Shown here: in pieces, positions 49,157 to 60,074 of the stretch
Position numbering within the stretch: position 1 is the stretch's first letter
Layout: each line of letters opens with the position of its first letter
From: an uncultured Clostridia bacterium
Lineage (GTDB): Bacteria > Bacillota > Clostridia > Christensenellales > CAG-314
DNA: 64,000 bases
NCBI GenBank assembly: GCA_947625725.1
Contig: CANQPI010000003.1
Coordinates: 1-64,000 of the forward strand
Reading direction: 5' to 3'
The notes under the pieces: model-generated
What the model saw: the letters and a program-made list of their open reading frames with translations, nothing else
Databases searched by the model: none
What the model was told of the DNA's origin: nothing
Made by a program: the position numbers and the translations under genes

Positions 49157-50623
49157 GCCTATTACCTCTTTGCCCTCGACAAAGTTGGTAAATATCGCGC
49201 CCGCTTCGTCGCCGCACGTCGCGGCAAAACACTCTATCAGTTGACTGCTCGGTGCAACGGTAAACTGCGCTTGGTCAAAGTAGGTTTGAAGGCTTTTCCA
49301 AAACTTTGCCGCGCCCACCGTTTCGTACACGGTGTGGAACATCAAACTGCCCTTGACGTAAGTAAACACAACGTACTCGTTGTCGTTTTTGTAGACGTTT
49401 ATCGGGCGCATACTGCGATCCACGTCCTCGTAAAAGCGAGTCAGCACGTCAACGTAGGTGACGTAAGTTTTGGTGCAGGCAAGCATGCTTCTGCTCAAAG
49501 GCATTTCGCCCGTGCTATCCATATACATATACGTAAGGTACTCGCTGAGCCCTTCGTCCATCCAGGCGTTGGCAATCTGGTCGTTGCCCACAATGCCGTA
49601 GAACCATTGGTGCGCCGTTTCGTGAGCGACCGCCTCGCGGTAGGACGCGCTGCCGCTCGTGATCATGGCAAGGTTGGGATATTCCATTCCGCCGTAGCAA
49701 AATTCCGTTTCCGCCACGCTGTATTGGGCGTAGGGGTATTTGCCGACGTTTTTGTTGAGGTATTCTACCATGCCGCAAGCGGTATCGAGGCTGTTTTCAG
49801 GCTCGGCGTCGGCGTAGTAATAGTAGTTTACCGCAATGCCGTCCACCGTTTTGGAAATTTTGGTAAATTTATCCGACAGCACCAACGCAAAATCGCGCAC
49901 GGCGTTTGCTTTGTAGGTGTAAGTTACCGTTTCGCCGTTGTTGGTAGCGTCCTGCAAATCGCCCGTGGCGGCGACAAGATAGTTTTGGGGCAGGGTGAGG
50001 CTTACGTTGTAATTTGCCGTTTCGCTCACAAAGGGATCGCCCACATTGTAGTAGGGGCTGGATGTATAGTTGCCGTTATCCACGTGGCAAAGTATCGGAT
50101 ACCAATTTCCCAAGTTTACCGTGTTGTCGTTGTAGCCGAGTCTGTGACAAACGTCGGCGAGTTGCACTTGGTAGGTCATTTCGATCGTTACGGACTTGTC
50201 GGGGAACAATCCTCCCTCCACGGGCACGCTCAACACGTCGCAGTCCTCTCCCTCCACGACAAAAGCGACGCTCGCGCCGTTTACTTTTACGTTGTCGAAG
50301 GAGATGTCGCCGAAACTGTCGCCGTGAGGGTAGGCTTTGGTGCGGTACACGTTGGGAACAACGGGATTTTGCGCGTCTTGGCGGTATTGGTTGGCATAGA
50401 TGTGGAACTTTACCGCGTCGAAACTGTTTTCGCTGCGGTTGACCAACTTGACCGTTTGCTCCGCCGATATTATGTGCGCTTCGCTGTCGTAACTGCATAC
50501 AATGGTGTAGTCGTCGCCGTATCTTGTCGCCTCTTTCAATTTGTTCGTCTGACATGCGACAAGCGCGACGCAGCACGTCGCCACTAGTATCAAAACGGTT
50601 GCAGTGCAAATAAACTTTTTCAT
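49142..50623 (-). CDS. M1-family metallopeptidase lipoprotein
   Basis: Lipobox CCVALVACQTNK; AVAHETAHQWFYGIVGNDQIANAWMDEGLSEYLTY (HExxH-18-E). Confidence 0.92.
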   Translation of the reverse strand: MKKFICTATVLILVATCCVALVACQTNKLKEATRYGDDYTIVCSYDSEAHIISAEQTVKLVNRSENSFDAVKFHIYANQYRQDAQNPVVPNVYRTKAYPHGDSFGDISFDNVKVNGASVAFVVEGEDCDVLSVPVEGGLFPDKSVTIEMTYQVQLADVCHRLGYNDNTVNLGNWYPILCHVDNGNYTSSPYYNVGDPFVSETANYNVSLTLPQNYLVAATGDLQDATNNGETVTYTYKANAVRDFALVLSDKFTKISKTVDGIAVNYYYYADAEPENSLDTACGMVEYLNKNVGKYPYAQYSVAETEFCYGGMEYPNLAMITSGSASYREAVAHETAHQWFYGIVGNDQIANAWMDEGLSEYLTYMYMDSTGEMPLSRSMLACTKTYVTYVDVLTRFYEDVDRSMRPINVYKNDNEYVVFTYVKGSLMFHTVYETVGAAKFWKSLQTYFDQAQFTVAPSSQLIECFAATCGDEAGAIFTNFVEGKEVIGKVTD

Positions 50624-51208
50624 TCTCGACCTCTTTTCGGATATTTATTTTCAGATACATCTTATGACCGACGACAGCGCATTATACCTTGAAACGCTCG
50701 CCCCGCAGCAAAACCCGTTTGAACGTTTGGCGGGCGGTATTGAAATTTTTTCAAAAAAATTTTGCCAAACCTATTGACTGTCGCCGTATTTGTGTGCTAA
50801 ACTAACTAGTATCAACCGAGAATAGTATTTGCGTTGACTGACGTCGCGAGTACGGAATATTCTCCAATGTTGTACGGTTTAGCTAGGAACTGAATAGTTA
50901 CGAACGGTACTCGGTACGTTGGGTGGATTTTATACTTTTTCGGTTGGATCCGAAGATAGACATGCCCAAGTAACCGAGCATTTTTATTTTCGGGAGGAGG
51001 GTAGCGGGTAAGTTTGGCTTCTCCGACGGCAACTCCGTCGGGAAGCAAAACCTGCCCAAGCAAAAATTCGATTTGGCTATGCGCGAGTCGCTTTCCGTGC
51101 GCTTGCCATTTGAAAAGACTTTTTCGGTTCGTATCTCGGTTAAAAAGATTTTTCGGCAACAATTTTCTCGATTCGGCAAAAAAAATGTGAAAATGTCCTG
51201 TTTTTTGT

Positions 51209-51238
51209 TTGACAGGGCGTTATTTTTTGTGTTAGAAT
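51209..51238 (+). promoter_or_regulatory. Putative promoter of the S10 operon, TTGACA-N18-TAGAAT
   Basis: Consensus -35 and near-consensus -10, ~260 bp before rpsJ. Confidence 0.65.
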
Positions 51239-51245
51239 TAACAGG

Positions 51246-51499
51246 CTGCGTATCAGGGGCTTGACGCGCAAGGTTACTGAGAAAACAGAAAACTTGCTGC
51301 CTACCCAGCAACGCCGAGAGCGTTGCGACCGAACTCTTTTAATGCAGTATCAGGCGTTAGGTGACTTCGAAAATCAAACCGACGCAGATATTTTTTGTGG
51401 CAAACTCTGTTTGCTTTATTAAAAGCCGCAGCAGGAAACACACGGCAGTGTTGTTACCGCAAACGTTCGGAGAAGAAAACAAAATAAGGAGAAAAGAAC
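51246..51499 (+). promoter_or_regulatory. Putative structured S10-operon leader
   Basis: ~255-nt untranslated leader with hairpins GCAACGC-CGAGA-GCGTTGC (51308-51326) and GCAAAC-TCT-GTTTGC (51400-51414). Confidence 0.5.
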
Positions 51500-51811
51500 A
51501 TGGCAACACAACGAATCAGGATCAAACTCAAATCTTATGACCACAACCTCGTCGATTTGGCTTGCAGCAAGATAGTGGAAGCCGCCGAGAAGATGGGCAG
51601 CAAGGTTTCCGGTCCGATACCTCTCCCCACGGAGAAAGAGATCGTGACCGTACTGCGCGCAACGCACAAATACAAGGACGCGCGCGAGCAATTCGAACTA
51701 AGAACTTACAAGCGCTTGATAGATATTTACAGTCCCAACGCAAAGACGGTCGACTCCCTTACGAAACTGGATTTGCCCGCGGGGATCGACGTCAAGATCA
51801 AGTTGCAATAA
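51500..51811 (+). CDS. rpsJ: 30S ribosomal protein S10
   Basis: [16 protein letters not shown]...[10 protein letters not shown]; operon order. Confidence 0.97.
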   Translation: MATQRIRIKLKSYDHNLVDLACSKIVEAAEKMGSKVSGPIPLPTEKEIVTVLRATHKYKDAREQFELRTYKRLIDIYSPNAKTVDSLTKLDLPAGIDVKIKLQ

Positions 51812-51835
51812 TATTAAGGAGGATGAACTTTATCT

Positions 51836-52462
51836 ATGAATAAAGCAATCATTGGAAAGAAGTTGGGAATGACGCAAGTGTTTCTCAACGACGGAACTAT
51901 GGTTCCGGTAACTGTTATTCAAGCGGGTCCCTGCACGGTTACGCAAGTCAAGACCGTCGAGCGCGACGGCTACGGCGCAATTCAGTTGGGATTTGACGAA
52001 GTATCGGAAAAGAAACTCAACAATCCCCAACGCGGTCATCTCAAAGCCGGCGGCGTCAACGTAAGACGTTTGCACGAGTTCAAGTTAGAAAATTGTTCTC
52101 TCAAAGTGGGCGACAAAGTCACTTGCGACGCGTTTGCGGAGGGCGACTTTGTGGACGTGACAGGCGTCACCAAAGGACACGGCTTTACCGGCGTTATCAA
52201 GCGTTGGAATCAACACAGACTCAAAGAAACCCACGGCGTAGGTCCCGTTCACAGAGAAGTCGGTTCTATGGGACCCATCAGTAGCCCCTCGCGCGTAATG
52301 CCCGGCAAAAACCTTCCCGGTCACTACGGCGTGGAACAGGTTACTGTTCTCAATCTCTCGGTAGTAAAAGTCGACAAGGAGAGAGGAGTGTTGCTCGTCA
52401 AGGGCGCAGTCCCCGGCGCAAAGAACGGAATCGTTTACGTTCGCAACGCCGTCAAGAAATAG
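51836..52462 (+). CDS. rplC: 50S ribosomal protein L3
   Basis: GKKLGMTQVF...PGKNLPGHYG; operon order. Confidence 0.97.
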   Translation: MNKAIIGKKLGMTQVFLNDGTMVPVTVIQAGPCTVTQVKTVERDGYGAIQLGFDEVSEKKLNNPQRGHLKAGGVNVRRLHEFKLENCSLKVGDKVTCDAFAEGDFVDVTGVTKGHGFTGVIKRWNQHRLKETHGVGPVHREVGSMGPISSPSRVMPGKNLPGHYGVEQVTVLNLSVVKVDKERGVLLVKGAVPGAKNGIVYVRNAVKK

Positions 52463-52483
52463 GTGAAAGGAGAGTAACAGACT

Positions 52484-53107
52484 ATGCAAGTAAAAGTTTA
52501 CAATACCAAGGCTGCCGAAGTCGGAACGGTGGAACTGAATGACAGCGTTTTCGGCGTCGAGTACAAAGAGCCTCTCATTCACCAAGCGGTAGTTACCTAT
52601 CTTGCCAATCAACGTCAGGGCACAAAGTCGGCGCTTACCCGCACCGAAGTGCGCGGCGGCGGTATCAAGCCGTGGAGGCAAAAGGGCACGGGTCGCGCAA
52701 GACAAGGCAGTATCCGCGCTCCGCAATGGACCAAGGGCGGAGTCGTGTTTGCGCCGAAGCCCCGCGATTTCAGCAAAAAGATCAACAAAAAGATGAAAGC
52801 GCAAGCATTTTGCAGCGCGATCAGTTACAAGGTCGCCAACAACGAACTTGTGGTGGTGGACGAAATCAAGTTGGCAGAGCCCAAAACCAAATTGGTGGCG
52901 GAGATCCTCAAAAACTTCGGTTTTGCCAAGAGAACCCTGTTGCTTGTGACGGGCGACAGCGGCGACATCGTCAGAGCGGGCGCGAATATCGAGCGTCTGA
53001 CCGTTACCGAGGCTACCCTCGCCAACGTCTACGAGATAGTCGTCAACGCCAACGTCATCGCCACCAAGGAAGCGATCAAAAAGATTGAGGAGGCATATTC
53101 GCTATGA
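52484..53107 (+). CDS. rplD: 50S ribosomal protein L4
   Basis: RQGTKSALTRTEVRGGGIKPWRQKGTGRARQGSIRAP. Confidence 0.97.
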   Translation: MQVKVYNTKAAEVGTVELNDSVFGVEYKEPLIHQAVVTYLANQRQGTKSALTRTEVRGGGIKPWRQKGTGRARQGSIRAPQWTKGGVVFAPKPRDFSKKINKKMKAQAFCSAISYKVANNELVVVDEIKLAEPKTKLVAEILKNFGFAKRTLLLVTGDSGDIVRAGANIERLTVTEATLANVYEIVVNANVIATKEAIKKIEEAYSL

Positions 53108-53394
53108 ATTCCTACGACATTCTCAGACGTCCCGTTTTGACGGAAAAAAGTTACGCCAACATTCCGCAAAAGATCTACACGTTCGAAGTCCGCAGGGACG
53201 CCAACAAGGTGCAGATCAAGAACGCGGTGGAAGAAATTTTCGGCGTAAAAGTAGAACGCGTAACCACCTCTACCGTACAAGGTAAGCTCAGAAGGCAGGG
53301 CAGAAACCAAGGCTACACTCCCACCTGGAAGAAAGCCACCGTTCGCTTGACTGCCGACAGCAAGGCGATCGAATTCTTCGAGAGTCTGTCCTAA
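53104..53394 (+). CDS. rplW: 50S ribosomal protein L23
   Basis: DILRRPVLTEKSY...FEVRRDANKVQIKNAVEEIFGV. Confidence 0.97.
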   Translation: MNSYDILRRPVLTEKSYANIPQKIYTFEVRRDANKVQIKNAVEEIFGVKVERVTTSTVQGKLRRQGRNQGYTPTWKKATVRLTADSKAIEFFESLS

Positions 53395-53412
53395 TATCGG
53401 AGGTAAACTACA

Positions 53413-54237
53413 ATGGCTATAAAGAAATACAAACCTACTTCTCCCGCGCGTCGTTTCATGTCCGTTTCGACGTACGAGGAAATAACCAAGACTACTCCGG
53501 AAAAGAGTCTGCTTGACGTCAAGAGAAAGACGGGCGGACGCAACGCAACCGGAAAGATCACCGTCCGTCACATCGGCGGCGGCAACCGTATCAAGTACCG
53601 CATTATCGACTTCAAGCGCGACAAGAACGTTCCCGCAAAGGTGGCTTCCATCGAATACGATCCCAACCGCACCGCGAATATCGCATTGTTGCATTACGCC
53701 GACGGCGAAAAGAGATATATTCTCGCTCCCGTTGGTTTGAACGTCGGCGACACCGTAGAGGCGAGCGAAACGGCGGACATCAAGGTGGGTAACAACCTTC
53801 CCCTCGAAAATATCCCCGTCGGCACTATCGTTCACAACATCGAGATGAACCCCGGCAAGGGCGGACAGATCGCGAGAGCGGCGGGAATATTCGCGCAACT
53901 CATGGCAAAGGAAGGCAAGTACGCAACGTTGCGTATGCCCAGCGGAGAAATGCGCCTTATTTTGCTCAAATGCCACGCGACTATCGGACAGGTCGGCAAT
54001 CTCGACCACGAAATCGTCAGAATCGGCAAAGCGGGCAAAACGCGTCACTTGGGTATCAAACCTACCGTTCGCGGCAGCGTAATGAACCCCTGCGACCACC
54101 CGCACGGCGGCGGCGAAGGCAAGTCGCCCGTAGGACGTCCCGGTCCCGTAACTCCTTGGGGCAAACCCGCTCTCGGTTACAAGACCAGAAAGAAGAAAAA
54201 GGCGTCAAGCAAGTTTATTGTAAAACGTATCAACTGA
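53413..54237 (+). CDS. rplB: 50S ribosomal protein L2
   Basis: [12 protein letters not shown]...[22 protein letters not shown]. Confidence 0.98.
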   Translation: MAIKKYKPTSPARRFMSVSTYEEITKTTPEKSLLDVKRKTGGRNATGKITVRHIGGGNRIKYRIIDFKRDKNVPAKVASIEYDPNRTANIALLHYADGEKRYILAPVGLNVGDTVEASETADIKVGNNLPLENIPVGTIVHNIEMNPGKGGQIARAAGIFAQLMAKEGKYATLRMPSGEMRLILLKCHATIGQVGNLDHEIVRIGKAGKTRHLGIKPTVRGSVMNPCDHPHGGGEGKSPVGRPGPVTPWGKPALGYKTRKKKKASSKFIVKRIN

Positions 54238-54251
54238 TCGGAGGATAGACA

Positions 54252-54530
54252 ATGAGTAGATCGATTAAAAAAGGACCTTACGTTCAAGCCGCGTTGTTGA
54301 AGCGCGTACGGGAAATGAACGCCAAAGGCGAAAAGAAAGTTTTGAAAACATGGTCGAGAAGTTCCACGATCTTCCCCGATTTTGTAGGACACACCATAGC
54401 GGTACACGACGGCAGAAAACACGTTCCCGTTTACATCACGGAGGACATGGTGGGTTTGAAGTTGGGCGAATTCGCTCCGACCAGAACATTCAGAGGACAC
54501 GCGGGAAGCAAGACCGCAGGCGCCAAATAG
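54252..54530 (+). CDS. rpsS: 30S ribosomal protein S19
   Basis: [11 protein letters not shown]...[23 protein letters not shown]. Confidence 0.97.
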   Translation: MSRSIKKGPYVQAALLKRVREMNAKGEKKVLKTWSRSSTIFPDFVGHTIAVHDGRKHVPVYITEDMVGLKLGEFAPTRTFRGHAGSKTAGAK

Positions 54531-54543
54531 GAGGATATGAGAT

Positions 54544-54930
54544 ATGGCTACAAGAAGTAAAGCAAAGGCTACGGTCCGCGCCGAACGCAAAGACAGGCGC
54601 CCCAAGGCGATAGCGAAATATATTCGTATTTCTCCCTCCAAGGTTATGATCGTGCTTGACCTCATCCGCGGAAAAGATTACAAAGAAGCAGTCGCGATCC
54701 TCAAAACGACCCCCAAGGCGGCATGCGAGCCGGTTTTGAAATGCCTCAACTCCGCCGCAGCCAATGCCGAAGTCAATCTCGGCATGAATAAAGACGCTCT
54801 TTACGTAGCGGAATGTTACGCAGATCAAGGTCCCACGCTCAAAAGAATGCAACCCGTTTCTCGCGGCAGAGGATACCGTATCTTGAAAAGAACAAGTCAC
54901 ATAACAGTGATTTTGGACGAGAGAGCGTAA
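54544..54930 (+). CDS. rplV: 50S ribosomal protein L22
   Basis: AKYIRISPSKVMIVLDLIRGK...RTSHITVILDE. Confidence 0.97.
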   Translation: MATRSKAKATVRAERKDRRPKAIAKYIRISPSKVMIVLDLIRGKDYKEAVAILKTTPKAACEPVLKCLNSAAANAEVNLGMNKDALYVAECYADQGPTLKRMQPVSRGRGYRILKRTSHITVILDERA

Positions 54931-54943
54931 GGAGGACTGAATT

Positions 54944-55612
54944 ATGGGACAAAAAGTTAATCCGCACGGACTGAGAGTAGGCGTTATTCAAGATTGGAAT
55001 GCCAAGTGGATCGCGGACAAAAAGAATTTCGCCAAGTATATCAAAGAGGACGACGTTATTCGTACCGCTTTGAAAAACAAGTATTACCAAGCGGGGATCA
55101 GCAAGATCATTATCGAAAGAAGCGAAGGCAAAGTCACCGTTGACATTCACACGGGACGTCCCGGTATCCTTATCGGCAAAGCGGGCGCGGGCGCGGACGA
55201 AATAAAAGCGTTGCTGCAAAAGATCGTCGGCGACAAAACCGTTTCCGTCAACATTATCGAGATCAAACGTCCCGATATGGACGCTCAACTTGTTGCCGAA
55301 GCCATTGCCGCTCAGTTGGAAAAACGCGTGTCTTTCCGCAGAGCGATGCGTCAATGCATGGGCAGAGCGACGCGTAGCGGAGCCAAGGGTATCAAAACAA
55401 TGGTTTCAGGACGTTTGGACGGCGCAGAGATCGCCCGTTGCGAGCAGTATCACGAGGGATCGATCCCTCTGCACACTTTGAGAGCCGACATCGACTACGG
55501 TTACGCTATTGCGCGTACCACGTTCGGCGTGATAGGCGTCAAAGTTTGGGTGTACAGAGGAGAAATCCTCCCCAAAAAGAAAAAGACCGCAAAAAAGGAG
55601 GTAACTGAATAA
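54944..55612 (+). CDS. rpsC: 30S ribosomal protein S3
   Basis: [13 protein letters not shown]...[11 protein letters not shown]. Confidence 0.97.
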   Translation: MGQKVNPHGLRVGVIQDWNAKWIADKKNFAKYIKEDDVIRTALKNKYYQAGISKIIIERSEGKVTVDIHTGRPGILIGKAGAGADEIKALLQKIVGDKTVSVNIIEIKRPDMDAQLVAEAIAAQLEKRVSFRRAMRQCMGRATRSGAKGIKTMVSGRLDGAEIARCEQYHEGSIPLHTLRADIDYGYAIARTTFGVIGVKVWVYRGEILPKKKKTAKKEVTE

Positions 55613-56046
55613 TGTTAATGCCTAAAAGAGTAAAACACCGCCGTCAGTTCCGCGGAAGAATGAAGGGCGAAGCGCACAAGGGCAACAAAGTTGCTTACGG
55701 CGAGTACGGTCTTCAAGCGTTGGAATGCGGCTGGATTACCTCCAATCAGATAGAGGCGGCGCGCGTCGCCATGACGCGTTTTGTAAAACGTGGCGGCAAG
55801 GTTTGGGTGGACATCTTCCCCCACAAGCCCGTCACCAAGAAACCTGCCGAAACCCGCATGGGATCGGGCAAGGGTTCTCCCGAATATTGGGTGGCAGTAG
55901 TAAAGCCGGGCAGAGTTATGTTCGAAATGGCGGGCGTCCCCGAGGACATCGCAAGAGAGGCTCTGCGTTTGGCAAGTCACAAACTTCCCGTCAAGTGCAA
56001 GTTTGTGAGAAAGGTTGACGAGGTGAATGCAGATGAAAGCAAGTAA
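55612..56046 (+). CDS. rplP: 50S ribosomal protein L16
   Basis: [17 protein letters not shown]...[36 protein letters not shown]; start 55612 or 55618. Confidence 0.97.
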   Translation: MLMPKRVKHRRQFRGRMKGEAHKGNKVAYGEYGLQALECGWITSNQIEAARVAMTRFVKRGGKVWVDIFPHKPVTKKPAETRMGSGKGSPEYWVAVVKPGRVMFEMAGVPEDIAREALRLASHKLPVKCKFVRKVDEVNADESK

Positions 56047-56233
56047 CGTACGCGAACTCAGTAACGCAGAATTGGCGGCAAAACTCGCCGATCTCAAAAA
56101 AGAGTTGTTCAATTTGCGTTTATCTCACGCAACGGGACAACTCAACAACCCTCTGGCGCTCAGCAATGTAAAAAAGGATATTGCCCGCGTCAAAACGGTG
56201 CTCCGCGAGAGAGAACAGGAAAGCAGAGCGTAA
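56033..56233 (+). CDS. rpmC: 50S ribosomal protein L29
   Basis: [29 protein letters not shown]; start 56033 fits RBS better than 56027. Confidence 0.95.
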   Translation: MKASNVRELSNAELAAKLADLKKELFNLRLSHATGQLNNPLALSNVKKDIARVKTVLREREQESRA

Positions 56234-56246
56234 GTGAGGTGTAACT

Positions 56247-56501
56247 ATGGAAAGAAACAGTAGAAAAGAAAGAGTCGGCATCGTTGTGTCCGACAAAATG
56301 GACAAAACGATCGTCGTAGCGGTGATCAACAAATACAAACATCCTCTTTACAAAAAGACGGTATCTCAAACCAAAAAATACAAAGTTCACGACGAAAACA
56401 ACGAATGCGGCGTTGGCGACACCGTGCGTATCGCCGAAACGAGAAAACTGTCCAAGGACAAGAATTGGCGTTTGTTGGAAATCGTCGAAAAGGCGAAGTA
56501 A
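56247..56501 (+). CDS. rpsQ: 30S ribosomal protein S17
   Basis: [18 protein letters not shown]...[23 protein letters not shown]. Confidence 0.97.
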   Translation: MERNSRKERVGIVVSDKMDKTIVVAVINKYKHPLYKKTVSQTKKYKVHDENNECGVGDTVRIAETRKLSKDKNWRLLEIVEKAK

Positions 56502-56516
56502 CGGGAGGACAGAGCA

Positions 56517-56885
56517 ATGATTCAAGTACAAACAAGACTCAAAGCCGCCGACAACAGCGGCGCAAAAGAGCTTATGTGCATCAAGGTCCTCGGCGGTTCC
56601 TCACGTAAGTTCGGCAACATCGGCGACGTGATCGTCGCCAGCGTCAAGAGCGCAAACCCCGGCGGAGTCGTCAAGAAGGGCGACGTCGTCAAAGCGGTCA
56701 TCGTTCGCAGCGCATTCGGCATCAACCGCAAAGACGGAACGCACATTCGTTTCGATGACAACGCGGCAGTCATTATCGACAATCAGAAACAACCCAGAGG
56801 CACCCGTATTTTTGGGCCGGTGGCAAGAGAACTTCGTGAAAAAGACTACATGAAGATCGTATCCCTTGCACCGGAAGTGCTGTAA
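56517..56885 (+). CDS. rplN: 50S ribosomal protein L14
   Basis: [28 protein letters not shown]. Confidence 0.97.
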   Translation: MIQVQTRLKAADNSGAKELMCIKVLGGSSRKFGNIGDVIVASVKSANPGGVVKKGDVVKAVIVRSAFGINRKDGTHIRFDDNAAVIIDNQKQPRGTRIFGPVARELREKDYMKIVSLAPEVL

Positions 56886-56898
56886 AAGGAGGCGTAAC

Positions 56899-57303
56899 AT
56901 GGCAAGTATGAACATTAGGTCCGGCGACACCGTCGAAATGCTGGTGGGCGACGTAAATACGCGCGGCAAACGCGGCAAGGTTATCGTTGTCAACACCGAA
57001 TCGCACAGAGTAGTGGTAGAAGGACTCAATTTGGTCACAAAGCACAGAAAACCCCGTTCGGCACAGGAGCAAGGCGGCAAGTTCGAACAACCCCGTCCCG
57101 TTGACGTCAGCAACGTAGCGGTAGTTTGCCCCAAATGCGGACAAGCCACTCGCATAAAGCACGTTTTGGGCGACAACGGAAAATATCTCCGCGCCTGCCA
57201 AAAATGCGGCGCAACCATCGACGTCCGTGCCGAAAAGAAGCAAACGAGAGCAGCCAAAACCAAGTCTGCTCCCAAAAAGAAAAAATCCCAAGATGAAGAA
57301 TAA
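56899..57303 (+). CDS. rplX: 50S ribosomal protein L24 with Lys-rich C-terminal extension
   Basis: [26 protein letters not shown]; start at 56899 after aaaggaggcgtaac. Confidence 0.96.
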   Translation: MASMNIRSGDTVEMLVGDVNTRGKRGKVIVVNTESHRVVVEGLNLVTKHRKPRSAQEQGGKFEQPRPVDVSNVAVVCPKCGQATRIKHVLGDNGKYLRACQKCGATIDVRAEKKQTRAAKTKSAPKKKKSQDEE

Positions 57304-57314
57304 GGAGGAACAAA

Positions 57315-57890
57315 ATGGCTAAGAAAACCGAAACTACGGAAAACAAACCCGTAGAGTGCAGACTCAGAACTCTGTACAAAGAAGTAGTCGTTCCTCAACT
57401 CATCAAGGAATTCGGCTACACCAACATCAATCAGGTTCCCCGTCTGGAAAAAATTGTCATCAACGCCGGTCTTGGCGACGTGAAGGACAACGCAAAGTCT
57501 TTCCAACTTGCGGTCGAGGAACTCAAAAGCATCTCCGGACAAAAGCCCCTCGTCACCAACAGCAAACTGTCGGTCGCAAACTTCAAAGTTCGCAAGGGCA
57601 TGGCGGTCGGAGCGAAAGTAACTCTGCGCGGCGAACGTATGTACTCGTTCTTTGACAAATTGGTCAGCATTGCGCTGCCGAGAGTAAGGGACTTCCGCGG
57701 CGTCAATACCAACCTCGACGGACGCGGTAACTACACGTTGGGTATTCGCGAACAACTTATCTTCCCCGAAATTGTCTACGATCAAGTGGAAAAAACTCGC
57801 GGGTTTGACGTTACATTCGTGACTACGGCAAGAACGGACGCCGAAGGAAAAGCGCTGCTCAAATATTTGGGTATGCCTTTCAGAGTTTAG
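57315..57890 (+). CDS. rplE: 50S ribosomal protein L5
   Basis: [15 protein letters not shown]...[29 protein letters not shown]. Confidence 0.97.
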   Translation: MAKKTETTENKPVECRLRTLYKEVVVPQLIKEFGYTNINQVPRLEKIVINAGLGDVKDNAKSFQLAVEELKSISGQKPLVTNSKLSVANFKVRKGMAVGAKVTLRGERMYSFFDKLVSIALPRVRDFRGVNTNLDGRGNYTLGIREQLIFPEIVYDQVEKTRGFDVTFVTTARTDAEGKALLKYLGMPFRV

Positions 57891-57901
57891 TGAGGTGAAT
57901 T

Positions 57902-58087
57902 ATGGCAAAGAAAGCAATGATAAACAAACAACAAAGAACGCCCAAGTATTCCACTCGCGGATACACCCGTTGTTCTATCTGCGGCCGTCCGCATGCGGTG
58001 CTTCGCAAGTACGGCATTTGCAGGATTTGTTTCAGAGAAAAGGCTTACAAGGGAGAGATCCCCGGCGTAAAGAAAGCAAGTTGGTAA
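57902..58087 (+). CDS. rpsZ: 30S ribosomal protein S14 type Z (zinc-binding)
   Basis: [61 protein letters not shown]. Confidence 0.97.
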   Translation: MAKKAMINKQQRTPKYSTRGYTRCSICGRPHAVLRKYGICRICFREKAYKGEIPGVKKASW

Positions 58088-58099
58088 GGAGGAAAGAAA

Positions 58100-58498
58100 A
58101 TGGTTGTAACAGATCCTATTGCTGATATGCTCACGCGTATCAGAAACGCTATCACCGCTAAACACGCCGAAGTGGAGATCCCCGCGTCCAAGACCAAGCA
58201 AGCAATTGCGCAAATTCTTCTCGAAGAAGGCTACATTCAAAACTTCGAGATAGTGGAGCAGGAACTTCAAAACATCATCAAAGTTACTTTGAAGTACGGC
58301 TACAAAGGCGAAAGAGTTATCACAGGACTCAAACGTATTTCCAAACCCGGTTTGAGAGTTTATGCAAAGAGCAGCGAACTTCCCCGCGTTTTGAACGGTT
58401 TGGGCATAGCAATCGTGTCCACGAGCAAGGGCATTATGACGGACAAGCACGCTCGCGAGAACAATCTCGGCGGCGAAGTGCTTGCGTACGTTTGGTAA
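58100..58498 (+). CDS. rpsH: 30S ribosomal protein S8
   Basis: [15 protein letters not shown]...[26 protein letters not shown]. Confidence 0.97.
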   Translation: MVVTDPIADMLTRIRNAITAKHAEVEIPASKTKQAIAQILLEEGYIQNFEIVEQELQNIIKVTLKYGYKGERVITGLKRISKPGLRVYAKSSELPRVLNGLGIAIVSTSKGIMTDKHARENNLGGEVLAYVW

Positions 58499-58510
58499 GG
58501 AGGTAGGAAA

Positions 58511-59053
58511 ATGTCAAGAATCGGAAAAAAGCCTATCGCTTTGCCCGCGGGCGTCACGCTCACGTGTGACAACGGCGACGTAACGGTCAAGGGTCCCAAG
58601 GGAACGCTTGCCCGCCACGTGGAAAATTGTATCGGTGTGGAGATCCGCGCCAACGAAGTCACTCTTTCGATCGTCGATGAAAAGGCAGACGACGTGCAAG
58701 CAAAGCACGGTCTTTACAGAGCGTTGCTCGCCAACATGGTAAAGGGCGTATCCGAAGGTTTCAGTCGTAACCTCATCATCAACGGCGTCGGTTACAAAGC
58801 GACCGTCACCGGCGACAAACTTGTGCTGAACATCGGTTATTCTCACCCCATCGAGGTAATTGCTCCCCACGGAATAACTTTCAGTTGCCCCTCTCAGACG
58901 GAAGTCGTCGTCAGCGGCATAGACAAAGAACTTGTTGGACAAACTGCGGCTAACATCAAGGCAAAACGTCCCGTCGAACCCTATCACGCATACGGCGTAC
59001 GCTACAAAGAAGAATCCGTCGTGCTGAAAGAGGGCAAGAAGGCAGGTAAGTAA
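58511..59053 (+). CDS. rplF: 50S ribosomal protein L6
   Basis: MSRIGKKPIALPAGV...GIDKELVGQTAANIKAKR. Confidence 0.97.
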   Translation: MSRIGKKPIALPAGVTLTCDNGDVTVKGPKGTLARHVENCIGVEIRANEVTLSIVDEKADDVQAKHGLYRALLANMVKGVSEGFSRNLIINGVGYKATVTGDKLVLNIGYSHPIEVIAPHGITFSCPSQTEVVVSGIDKELVGQTAANIKAKRPVEPYHAYGVRYKEESVVLKEGKKAGK

Positions 59054-59065
59054 GGAGTGTAGACT

Positions 59066-59419
59066 ATGATAAAAAAATTGAACAAAAATGAGGACAGACA
59101 AGTCCGTCATGCAAGAGTAAGAAAAAAAGTGTTCGGCACTTCCGTAAAGCCCCGTCTTTGCGTGTACCGTTCCACTAACTACATCTACGCTCAGGTAATC
59201 GACGATATCAACGGCAGAACGCTGTGCGCAAGCAGCAGCCTCGTGCTGAAAACCGACGGAAACAAAACGGCGCAAGCCAAAGCCGTCGGAGCAGACATTG
59301 CGGCAAAGGCAATCAAGTTGGGTATCGGCGAAGTGGTGTTCGACCGCGGCGGTTACATCTACACGGGTAGAGTCGCCGCTTTGGCAGACGGCGCAAGAGA
59401 AGCCGGACTCAAATTCTAA
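59066..59419 (+). CDS. rplR: 50S ribosomal protein L18
   Basis: [34 protein letters not shown]...[26 protein letters not shown]. Confidence 0.97.
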   Translation: MIKKLNKNEDRQVRHARVRKKVFGTSVKPRLCVYRSTNYIYAQVIDDINGRTLCASSSLVLKTDGNKTAQAKAVGADIAAKAIKLGIGEVVFDRGGYIYTGRVAALADGAREAGLKF

Positions 59420-59433
59420 TCGGAGGCAATCTA

Positions 59434-60063
59434 ATGGAAAACGTACAAGAAGTCGAAGTTGTGACCCAAGAGGCTCAACAACAGGAAACCGCTCCCAAAA
59501 CGGAGCAACCCAGACGTAACTTCCGCGACAATCGCCCCGACAACAGAAAGGGCGGCAGACGCAACAATCGCGAAAGAGAAGCCAGAGAGGACGACGGTCT
59601 GATCAAAAAGACCGTAGCCATCAACCGCGTAACAAAGGTCGTCAAGGGCGGACGTACAATGCGTTTCAGCGCGCTGTGCGTTGTCGGCGACGGCAAGGGC
59701 ATGGTCGGTATCGGCATGGCAAAGGCGGCGGAAGTTCCCCAAGCCATCGAAAAAGCCAACCTGCGCGCAAAAAAGAACATGGTCAAAGTGGAACTTGTGG
59801 ATACCACTATCCCCCACGAAACGATCGGAAAATTCGGCAAGGGTCACGTGTTGATGATGCCTGCTCAACCCGGTACAGGCGTTATTGCGGGCGGTCCCGT
59901 GCGTAACGTGTTGGAAGCGGTCGGTATCAAAGATATTCGCACCAAGTCCTACGGTTCCAACAACCCCGTCAACTGCGTCAAAGCGACCTTCAACGGGCTT
60001 GTTAGCCTGAGGAACAAAGAACACATTGCCGCTTTGCGCGGCAAGAGCGTTGACGAGATTTAG
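59434..60063 (+). CDS. rpsE: 30S ribosomal protein S5 with ~50-aa N-terminal extension
   Basis: [38 protein letters not shown]. Confidence 0.97.
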   Translation: MENVQEVEVVTQEAQQQETAPKTEQPRRNFRDNRPDNRKGGRRNNREREAREDDGLIKKTVAINRVTKVVKGGRTMRFSALCVVGDGKGMVGIGMAKAAEVPQAIEKANLRAKKNMVKVELVDTTIPHETIGKFGKGHVLMMPAQPGTGVIAGGPVRNVLEAVGIKDIRTKSYGSNNPVNCVKATFNGLVSLRNKEHIAALRGKSVDEI

Positions 60064-60074
60064 TGAGGTGTACA

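Noticed and set aside
50812-51311. Minus-strand ORFs of 116 and 137 aa upstream of rpsJ
   Set aside because: No RBS or recognisable domain; region is hairpin-rich and contains the S10 promoter on the other strand.
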